Shown: one piece after another, positions 8,168 through 13,307 of the stretch
How the letters are laid out: each line of letters starts with the position of its first letter
How positions within the stretch are numbered: the stretch's first letter is position 1
Source: Chrysochromulina tobinii
Taxonomy: Eukaryota; Haptophyta; Prymnesiales; Chrysochromulinaceae
NCBI GenBank assembly: GCA_001275005.1
Contig: JWZX01001118.1
Location: 1 to 13,307, forward strand
Direction of reading: 5' to 3'
DNA length: 13,307 nt
Program-made: the position numbers and the translations under genes
The notes under the pieces: generated by a model
Told to the model about the DNA's origin: nothing
Database searches by the model: none
What the model saw: only the letters and a program-made list of their open reading frames with translations

Positions 8168-9109
8168 ATGTCTTCAATCACTACGACCGTCCGGAGCGTG
8201 GCTGCTTCAACGCTCATCCAATCGACGGCACGATGCAGGTGCTGCCGCCGGCGCTACGTGGTGCACCAGCTCCGCCGGCGTGCAGCGGCGCGCCGACTCG
8301 CACACGTGTGGTGGCTTGTTCGATCTCAGAGATCTGAGCGTCGGGCGGCGACCATGATCCAACGCATCCAGCGTGGCCGGAGCGACAGGCTCGCGGCGCG
8401 TGAGCGAACCTTCGACGATGATAGCCACTCGGACATGGACGTGTGCTTTCAGACCGTGCCAAACACGGTGGCGTTCCACGGCATCCTGGAGACTGAGCCG
8501 CACGTGACGGTGATCGACGGCTTTCTCGCGCCGCTCGAGTGCAGCGAGTTGATCGCGAAGGCCTCCTTGCAGCGACGCTCGGGCGTGAGCAACGATCTTG
8601 GCACCGGTTCGGAGAGCAAAGGACGTAGCAGCTCGACGGCGCTGCGCACGCCCGGCCTCGTGCGCGCCCTCGCGCCACTGCGCCAGCGGCTGACCGAGCT
8701 CCTCGGCGTGCCCGAGGCGCGGCTCGAGGGGTCGATGGTGCTGTGCTACGAGGTGGGCGGCGCGTACCGCTGGCACTTTGATGCCTTCAACCTGTCGTCC
8801 GTGCGCGGTGCCTCGAACACGGCGGCGAGGCACGGCGGCCAGCGCCTGCTCACGTCGATCGCGTACTTGAACGACGTGCCCGAGGGTGGCGAGACCGCCT
8901 TTTTCCACGCGCGGCGCGCGATCGCGCCCAAGGCCGGCCGGCTGCTCGTGTTTCGTAACGCGGTGCCGCGCACGGCGCCCGACGGCCGCACGAGGTTTGA
9001 GGTCGACCGGCGCAGCCTTCACGCGGGGCTGCCCGTCAGGGCGGGAACCAAGTGGATTGTGACCACCTTTGTGAGGGAGCGGCCACGCGGGATGGAAGAG
9101 GAACCCTAG
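8168..9109 (+). CDS. IQ-motif prolyl-4-hydroxylase-type 2OG-Fe(II) dioxygenase
   Basis: The 313-residue product (from ATG 8168) has a C-terminal P4H-like double-stranded beta-helix (about 110-303). The iron ligands are visible as His203-x-Asp205 in YRWHFDAF and His285 in SLHAGLPV. Lys295 in GTKWIV is the expected 2-oxoglutarate anchor; the HAGxPV-x-x-G-x-KW signature is typical of prolyl 4-hydroxylases. GGETAFF is another family hallmark. Such enzymes couple 2-oxoglutarate decarboxylation to hydroxylation of peptidyl proline or related targets. The N-terminus has two IQ motifs (I-Q-x3-R-x4-R at about 17-27, and IQRIQRGRSDR at about 64-74) that would bind calmodulin or a related EF-hand protein. 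No signal peptide or membrane anchor is evident, unlike ER collagen-type P4Hs, so a cytosolic or nuclear target is likely. The start is uncertain: ATG 8126 is also in frame, and ATG 8354 has the best context (ACCATGA) but would remove the first IQ motif. The actual substrate is unknown. Confidence 0.85.
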   Translation: MSSITTTVRSVAASTLIQSTARCRCCRRRYVVHQLRRRAAARRLAHVWWLVRSQRSERRAATMIQRIQRGRSDRLAARERTFDDDSHSDMDVCFQTVPNTVAFHGILETEPHVTVIDGFLAPLECSELIAKASLQRRSGVSNDLGTGSESKGRSSSTALRTPGLVRALAPLRQRLTELLGVPEARLEGSMVLCYEVGGAYRWHFDAFNLSSVRGASNTAARHGGQRLLTSIAYLNDVPEGGETAFFHARRAIAPKAGRLLVFRNAVPRTAPDGRTRFEVDRRSLHAGLPVRAGTKWIVTTFVRERPRGMEEEP

Positions 9110-9529
9110 CGATGGCATTAGGACCAAGGATAGACCCATAGCGGACACTGTTATAGCGCGGGTGCGGGCAAGGAAAGCGACATCCGACAAAGCATCCGAT
9201 CCGGGTATACCGTACAAGCAATGAGTGTACCTCAAGGCGTGTACCAGTACACGGCAGAAATCGAATCAGAATCGAAAGTGGAATGAATCGAATGTTGCCG
9301 CCGCGCCACTATTTTTTTACGTAAGGTGTCGTGTTTCCCCGGGGTACGCTTCCCCGCGCGAGGTAAAGTCGAATTTTGAGGGACCGATGGTGCATCACGT
9401 CAAGCTGTTGCAGGCATGCTCGGCTGAGGCTGCACTGAGGATCGATCTGCGGACTGCGCCCGACCCTGAGCCACACACAAAAGAGTCTCATTTCTGAATT
9501 CACTAGGCGCACGTTGTCCGTTCAGAGCC
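9110..9529. other. Convergent intergenic region (3' ends of dioxygenase and CutC-glucokinase)
   Basis: These 420 bases lie tail-to-tail between two genes and presumably hold both 3' UTRs. They are less GC-rich than the genes. Visible items are a patch rich in AATCGAA/GAATC (about 9255-9297), a T7 run near 9311-9317 and a CCCCGGGG palindrome. No canonical AATAAA was found. A 90-codon plus-strand frame here (9225-9497) has no protein-like features. Confidence 0.6.
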
Positions 9530-11518
9530 TCAGAGGAGCTCGCTGCATGCACAGGCCCAGGCCCCGTCCATGGCGAGATCGTCGCCCTCGACCGTCACCA
9601 CGTACAGCGGGCAGCCGCTGTACGCTGCAACGCTGCGCCCCTTGCCCAAATACGCGCTGCGCAGCCGTTCGCAGAACGCGCCGCGGCCCATCGCCCGATC
9701 CGCGGGAAGCGCCGTGTCGGGCGTGAGCATATGGGCGAGCTTGGCGGCGACTCCGCCGGCGATGAAGACTCCGCCGTGCGCCTGCACGCGCAGCGCGAGG
9801 TTCGCAGCCTCGGCGCCGAGCGCGTCGACGAACATCTGCATGGCCGCCGTGCACGGGGGGTCTGCGGGGCGGGCGTCGGCTGGCACGCTGAGCGCGGCGA
9901 TCACCGCGGATGGATCGGCGGCATCGCGGACGGCGGCATCCGCTGCGCTCTCTGGGATCAGCTCGGCCGTTGCATCGCGCCGCACTCTCACAAAGTCGTA
10001 CGCTCGCTTGATGCCGCTGCCCGAGACCACATGCTCCACCTTGACGTGACTCGTCGCAAGGGCCGCCCCGATGTGCGCCCGCAGCGCCCACTCCTCGGGC
10101 GTGCGCGCGACAAAGTCGGACTCGCCCCCTTCGGATGGGCACACGACCATGGGCGCGCCGGGTGCCGGGAAGACTCCAAACACTTGGCCGAGTCCGGTGC
10201 CCGGGCCGAGGCATGCAATCGGCCGGCCGGGGATCGGCGAGCCGGCGTGCACGATCCGTCGATGCGATGGGGGCACGTGCGGCAAGGCAAGGCCCACGGC
10301 GACGAAGTCGTTCAGGAGACGGAGCCGGTCGGGGCTCAGGCCGAGGCTCGTCGCCAGATCGGTCTCCTCGAGACGCCAGCCGTTTGGACCAAACGTTTCG
10401 TTTTGGCAGATGGCGACTCCGCCCACCACCGGTCCGCACACGGAAATGGCAGCGGCCTCGATCGCGCCTGCGGAGACGGCGCCCGCCTGTACCGCCTCCG
10501 CTTGGAAGACTGCGAGCGCCTCGCGCAGGTGGCCAAAGTCCGCCGTGCGATAGCGGGCGATGAAGCGAGTCTTGTCGGGTCGCGAGCCCCGCGCCGCTCC
10601 CGACGACGGGTAGAGGGCCAATCGGATGTTGGTCCCCCCGAGGTCACCGATCAGGATGAGCGCCTCCGTCTCGGCCGCTGCGGCGGCGGCTGTGTCGCTC
10701 GTCGTCGGCGGCGTCCTCGTCGGCTGCAGCGCGCGCACGACCGCCGCCACGCGTGCCACATCGGTGCACCGCGTCTCGAATTCGGTCGTCGGCCCGTTGA
10801 GCTTCGGGGCGCCCATCGCGATCGGGATGGCTGGCCGGTAGGCCATGGCGGAGTAGAGCGTCGCACGGAGGGATCCGTGGAGCTCGTCGGCGCCAGAGGC
10901 GGCGGCGAGTTCGGACGCGTTGAACTCGGTCACGCCGCCGCCGGCGGCGATGGTCAGGCGACCGGCCGCTGCCGCGACCATGAGGCGCAGCATCGGCGCG
11001 CCCTCGAGCGCCTCGGGCCGACCACCTGAGCTGAGCACGCGATGGACGCCGCAGCGCACGCACACGTGCACTGCCTCGCACGGGTCGCGACTGACGTCGA
11101 TGGCACGGTGGAAGGTGACCGGCAGCGGCGCCGCGAGGGCGACGAGCTCTATCAGGAACGGCTCGTCGACCGCGCCGTCGGGCAGCAGGCAGCCGACGAC
11201 GACGCCGTGCACGCCCGCTTCCTTGAGCGCCTCAATCTCGGCGCGCATCACCTCGCGCTCGCCCTCGTCGTACAAAAAGTCGCCGCCCCGGGGGCGCACC
11301 ATGGCGTGCAGCGGCAGCGCGACCCTTGCGAGCAGCGCGCGCACGAGGCCGAGGCTGGGCGTCGTGCCGCCGTCGACGAGGTTGGCGCACACCTCGAGGC
11401 GCGCAGCGCCGCCCTGCTCGGCCGCCACGGCCGACGCGAGCGAGTCGACGCACACCTCGAGGGGAATGGGACGCCGCGGAGCGACGCCGGGCGAGGCCGC
11501 CGTCGCCATTCGCGGCAT
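9530..11518 (-). CDS. CutC-glucokinase fusion protein
   Basis: The 662-residue product joins two complete enzymes. Residues about 19-264 are a CutC TIM barrel: LEVC (Cys23) and ARLEVC (Cys44), GGTTPSLG (50-57), RPRGGDFLYDEGE (75-87), TFHRAID (135-141) and SSGG (163-166). The two cysteines have the 21-residue spacing of the copper-binding pair described for human CutC. A Pro/Thr/Ala linker (about 265-285) leads to a bacterial-type (Glk family) glucokinase: DLGGTN phosphate loop (292-297), LLNDF with catalytic Asp404, GPGTGLGQ (438-445), SEGGE with Glu463, VEHVVSGSG with Glu495, and GGVFIAGGV (582-590). These match the ATP- and glucose-binding elements of E. coli Glk, except that the His of its EGGH sugar contact is Glu466 here. 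The kinase would phosphorylate glucose or a related sugar at C6; CutC has been linked to copper homeostasis, though its biochemical role is debated. The ATG at 11518 has A at -3; the frame extends upstream only to a non-ATG codon. No transit peptide is clear, so it is probably cytosolic. Confidence 0.92.
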   Translation of the reverse strand: MPRMATAASPGVAPRRPIPLEVCVDSLASAVAAEQGGAARLEVCANLVDGGTTPSLGLVRALLARVALPLHAMVRPRGGDFLYDEGEREVMRAEIEALKEAGVHGVVVGCLLPDGAVDEPFLIELVALAAPLPVTFHRAIDVSRDPCEAVHVCVRCGVHRVLSSGGRPEALEGAPMLRLMVAAAAGRLTIAAGGGVTEFNASELAAASGADELHGSLRATLYSAMAYRPAIPIAMGAPKLNGPTTEFETRCTDVARVAAVVRALQPTRTPPTTSDTAAAAAAETEALILIGDLGGTNIRLALYPSSGAARGSRPDKTRFIARYRTADFGHLREALAVFQAEAVQAGAVSAGAIEAAAISVCGPVVGGVAICQNETFGPNGWRLEETDLATSLGLSPDRLRLLNDFVAVGLALPHVPPSHRRIVHAGSPIPGRPIACLGPGTGLGQVFGVFPAPGAPMVVCPSEGGESDFVARTPEEWALRAHIGAALATSHVKVEHVVSGSGIKRAYDFVRVRRDATAELIPESAADAAVRDAADPSAVIAALSVPADARPADPPCTAAMQMFVDALGAEAANLALRVQAHGGVFIAGGVAAKLAHMLTPDTALPADRAMGRGAFCERLRSAYLGKGRSVAAYSGCPLYVVTVEGDDLAMDGAWACACSELL

Positions 11519-11670
11519 GGTGTTCACACGTGCACATTGCGCGAAAGTGTGCAAGTCACGTCAAGTCAACTAACAACTATGGACTTCTTGATAATTCCAA
11601 GTAGCCCACCCCAGTAAGTAACGCGCACCTCTGGGGAGGTTCAAGACCCCTAGCAAGTAACGACTTTATT

Positions 11671-11810
11671 CAAAAAGCCGTTCACGTTCTCACGTTATCC
11701 GATAAAATGCCCACTCGGCAAGACGCATCATCACAGGTCCCGTGGAGACACAGCGTGGAGGGCGTAGACTACTTTTCAAAAAGCCGAGTACTTGACTTGA
11801 CAAAAAGCCG
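11671..11810. repeat. Three copies of the decamer CAAAAAGCCG
   Basis: Exact copies lie at 11671-11680, 11777-11786 and 11801-11810, upstream of the CutC-glucokinase gene (minus strand). The first copy overlaps TTTATT (11665-11670), an AATAAA on the minus strand. The role is unknown; it may be the remains of a short interspersed repeat. Confidence 0.6.
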
Positions 11811-11873
11811 AACTTGAGAGACCAAAGTCCAGACCGATCGCCTCTATCTGTACAGTCAGTGTGCTCAGTCAGT

Positions 11874-12353
11874 TCAGTTGAGAATAAAGACGATCGGGAA
11901 CCCCCCAATGGCAATGCCCAACGAAGGCTCGCCGCTCAAGCGCTTGCACATCACGCTCGCCGAGCTGAAGCTGAAGCCCATCGCCAACCTTGTGCCCAAA
12001 GTAGTAGCCGACGGCCTTCGGCCGCCGCCGCCGCGCCTGCAGGCCACCATGGCAGTGGGCTCGTTGAGAAAGGCCGCGGGGGTGCTGTCGCCCGCGCTGT
12101 CCGCGTATGCGCAGCGCTCGTCATCCGGGTTGCACCACATGACGGGGGTGTCAGTACTGTCAGCAGACGCGCCCCGTTGGCGCGCCCCCCGAAGGGAACG
12201 CAAAGAAGCCATTCGACGCCGCCGTCGCGTGACGACGACGGTGTCGAGTAACGACGCTGCCGTGGCGACCGGCAGCTTGCCCGCCGCCTGATTGCTGCCT
12301 GCCGCCATCTGCGCGGTCGTGCCAAGCATGGAAAATGGCGCGTGACCCAGCAT
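11874..12353 (-). CDS. Hypothetical protein, weakly supported
   Basis: This 159-codon minus-strand frame opens with an ATG in good context (CACCATGC) and is followed about 200 bases beyond its stop by a minus-strand AATAAA (11665-11670). Its middle part (WCNPDDERCAYADSAGDST, then AAFLNEP) and its C-terminal end (SGEPSLGIAIGGFPIVFILN) are more protein-like than the Arg/Gly-rich parts between. I recognise no family with confidence; the FLNEP segment faintly recalls SET-domain proteins but lacks the rest of that fold. The plus strand is open over nearly the same span (from ATG 11908 to 12291), so the coding strand, or whether this codes at all, is unresolved. Confidence 0.25.
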   Translation of the reverse strand: MLGHAPFSMLGTTAQMAAGSNQAAGKLPVATAASLLDTVVVTRRRRRMASLRSLRGARQRGASADSTDTPVMWCNPDDERCAYADSAGDSTPAAFLNEPTAMVACRRGGGGRRPSATTLGTRLAMGFSFSSASVMCKRLSGEPSLGIAIGGFPIVFILN

Positions 12354-12840
12354 GGTGACGACGCGCCCGACACGAAGACAGCGGCCCCCCAGCGGACAGA
12401 GGCCCCCAGCAGATGAGCAGCTCGCTCGTCGAGCACATCAAGCGCCTGCGGCGGGCGCAGGAACATAGGAGTCAGCCCGAGCGCAGATATTCGCAGTGCG
12501 CGTCATGTTTTCGGTGTGCCACTGCGCGTCCGACTGACAGTGAACACCGCACACAGATCGAAGCGCCAGCTCGACTGAGCCGGCCGCGTGCCAGGCGAGA
12601 AGATCTGCCGGTGACGAACGCGCGCGCTCTGGTTCCAGAGGAGCAGGGCCACCATGGGCAGTTTTCTAAGAAGTTCTCGCACGACGGTCGGGGGGGCTCG
12701 ATCGTCCCTGAGGAGGTTTCGCATTACCCCGGCTACGATTTTCGGGTGGGCCCCTGGTGCTCCCGCGATGTCGGCCCGATTCGGCCCGGGTGTCGCGACG
12801 GGTGCCCGCACGGGCGCGACGTTCCGTAACTATTAATGCT
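12354..12840. other. Region with no convincing gene
   Basis: GC-rich sequence between the weak ORF and the tRNA. Short frames exist on both strands (plus 12413-12829; minus 12503-12724 from an ATG), but their compositions are Arg/Pro-biased and no motif is visible. No RNA gene, repeat or mobile-element end was found. Confidence 0.5.
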
Positions 12841-12846
12841 TATATT
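12841..12846 (+). promoter_or_regulatory. TATA-like element upstream of the tRNA
   Basis: TATATT lies 36 bases before the tRNA's first base, in a short A/T-rich stretch (about 12828-12846) that stands out from the GC-rich surroundings. TATA-like elements around -30 to -40 assist TFIIIB placement on tRNA genes in plants and some yeasts. The role is inferred from position. Confidence 0.35.
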
Positions 12847-12881
12847 GGTCACACTTTCCCCTATCTGGGATGATGAAAAGC

Positions 12882-12973
12882 AGCGGTGTGGCGCAGTGGA
12901 TAGCGTGCTGGGCCCATAACTCGAATTCGGGGGGTTTACCCAGAGGTCGAAGGATCGAGACCTTCCACCGCTA
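12882..12973 (+). tRNA. Initiator tRNA-Met (CAU), intron-containing
   Basis: A complete cloverleaf can be drawn: acceptor AGCGGTG/CACCGCT with discriminator A (12973), D-stem GCGC/GCGT, anticodon stem CTGGG (12908-12912)/CCCAG (12939-12943), anticodon CAT (12915-12917), and T-stem GAAGG/CCTTC with loop ATCGAGA. The mature length is 73 nt. Initiator identity comes from the A1:U72 pair, three G:C pairs next to the anticodon loop, C33 in place of U33 (as in many animal initiators), and A54 and A60 in the T loop. The internal A box (TGGCGCAGTGGA, 12889-12900) and B box (GGATCGAGACC, 12952-12962) are intact, as needed for Pol III. A 19-nt insertion interrupts the anticodon loop at the canonical 37/38 site. 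CCA is not encoded, as usual in eukaryotes. It supplies the start methionine for cytosolic translation. Confidence 0.95.
12919..12937 (+). other. tRNA intron (19 nt) at position 37/38
   Basis: Removing these bases restores a 7-nt anticodon loop (CCCATAA) closed by a perfect 5-bp stem. The intron contains GGGGGG then TTT just before the 3' splice site; the G run could pair with C32-C34 to form the anticodon-intron helix recognised by the eukaryotic tRNA splicing endonuclease. Exact ends could shift by a base because A occurs at both borders. Confidence 0.85.
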
Positions 12974-13190
12974 TTAGTTGTTTTGAAACCAGACCGGTCT
13001 CAAGCTTAGGCAACACTTTGGGAATAGTCGCCTATTAGTTGTTTTGAAACCAGAATAGCTGTTTTGAAACCAGACCGGTCTCAAGCTTAGGCAACACTTT
13101 GGGAATAGGCTGAATGTCGCCTATTAGTTGTTTTGAAACCAGACCGGTCTCAAGCTAAGGCAACACTTTGGGAATAGGCTGAATAGGCGC
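12971..13190. repeat. Tandem repeat of the tRNA 3' flank, about 3.5 copies
   Basis: Units are 12971-13031 (61 bp), a truncated 13032-13054, 13055-13120 (66 bp) and 13121-13190 (70 bp). The shared core runs from GTTTTGAAACC through the perfect palindrome AGACCGGTCT and AAGCTTAGG to ACACTTTGGGAATAG. Copies differ by one substitution (AAGCTAAGG in the last) and by presence of GCTGAAT near the end. Unit starts read CGCCTATTAG, nearly the same as the tRNA 3' end plus flank (CGCTATTAG), so the first unit begins inside the tRNA's last three bases. Confidence 0.95.
12981..12984 (+). terminator. Pol III terminator (TTTT)
   Basis: The first T4 run lies seven bases after the tRNA discriminator base, the usual position for Pol III termination. 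The same TTTT recurs in each downstream repeat copy (13042-13045, 13062-13065, 13131-13134). Confidence 0.7.
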
Positions 13191-13307
13191 GACGAGAATG
13201 AGGAGGGCGTTGGGGTGCAGCAAGGGTAGTCGACGGGGGTGTAACGGCGACGGGGGTGCTCTCGCGTCAGCGGGGCAACTTGATTACCATCGTTAGTACG
13301 CGTTAGT
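13191..13307. other. Window end, short direct repeats only
   Basis: No gene is visible. CGACGGGGGTG occurs twice (13231-13241 and 13248-13258), and GTTAGT occurs twice at the very end. These are probably fragments of local low-complexity sequence. Confidence 0.5.

Noticed and set aside
8207-9235. 342-codon minus-strand frame opposite the dioxygenase gene
   Set aside because: No domain is visible, its composition is antisense-like, and the plus strand carries an intact catalytic core.
9255-9297. AATCGAA/GAATC-rich patch in the convergent intergenic region
   Set aside because: Short and imperfect; no regular period or symmetry that would support a functional site.
9731-11029. 432-codon plus-strand frame opposite the CutC-glucokinase gene
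   Set aside because: It is Arg/Gly/His-rich with no motifs and mirrors the codons of a clearly homologous minus-strand protein; long antisense frames are expected in GC-rich coding DNA.
12503-12724. Minus-strand 73-codon frame with a helical stretch (VVRELLRKLPMVALLLW)
   Set aside because: Too short, no family resemblance, and no supporting start, splice or poly(A) context.
12413-12829. 138-codon plus-strand frame starting MSSSLVEHIKRLRRAQ
   Set aside because: Only the first 16 or so residues look protein-like; the rest is biased and without motifs. Kept as non-coding.
12971-13190. CRISPR-like reading of the tandem repeats near the window end
   Set aside because: Units are contiguous with no variable spacers, the context is eukaryotic, and no cas genes are present.

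Overview
This window looks like nuclear DNA of a GC-rich eukaryotic microbe, most likely a unicellular alga or related protist (haptophyte- or stramenopile-like; the lineage is inference only). The evidence is: an intron-containing tRNA with eukaryotic initiator features (A1:U72, A54, A60, CCCAUAA anticodon loop), ATG starts in Kozak-like contexts, gene products built from Sel1, RING, ankyrin and IQ modules, low-complexity Ala/Glu/Arg linkers, a long GA microsatellite, and genes on alternating strands without operon-like spacing. No introns are evident in the four large reading frames.

Layout. 162-968 (+): a small TPR protein with a nearly complete carboxylate clamp, so probably an Hsp90/Hsp70-type co-chaperone adaptor; a (GA)19 tract begins one base after its stop. 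1151-1420 (-): a short reading frame that reads like the C-terminal exon or remnant of a larger protein. 1630-7914 (-): a 2,094-residue scaffold protein with a helical N-terminus, one good and one weaker SUMO/ubiquitin-like fold, an acidic region, ankyrin repeats, coiled coil, eight full Sel1 repeats plus one partial, an RGG box and a C-terminal C3HC4 RING finger. It is probably a ubiquitin or SUMO-pathway E3 ligase. 8168-9109 (+), divergent from it across about 250 bp: a prolyl-4-hydroxylase-type 2-oxoglutarate/Fe(II) dioxygenase carrying two N-terminal calmodulin-binding IQ motifs. 9530-11518 (-), convergent with the dioxygenase: a fusion of a complete CutC domain with a complete bacterial-type glucokinase.

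The last 1.8 kb is mostly non-coding or unresolved: a short decamer repeat cluster, a weak minus-strand ORF (11874-12353), then an initiator tRNA-Met(CAU) with a 19-nt intron at position 37/38 (12882-12973). Its 3' flank, including the TTTT Pol III terminator, has been copied in tandem about three and a half times.

The genes do not form an obvious pathway. The most noteworthy items are the CutC-glucokinase fusion, with a substituted sugar-contact residue in the kinase; the SUMO-like/ankyrin/Sel1/RING scaffold, with a young 108-bp repeat array flanked by duplicated linkers; the IQ-dioxygenase fusion; and the interrupted initiator tRNA with its duplicated terminator flank.
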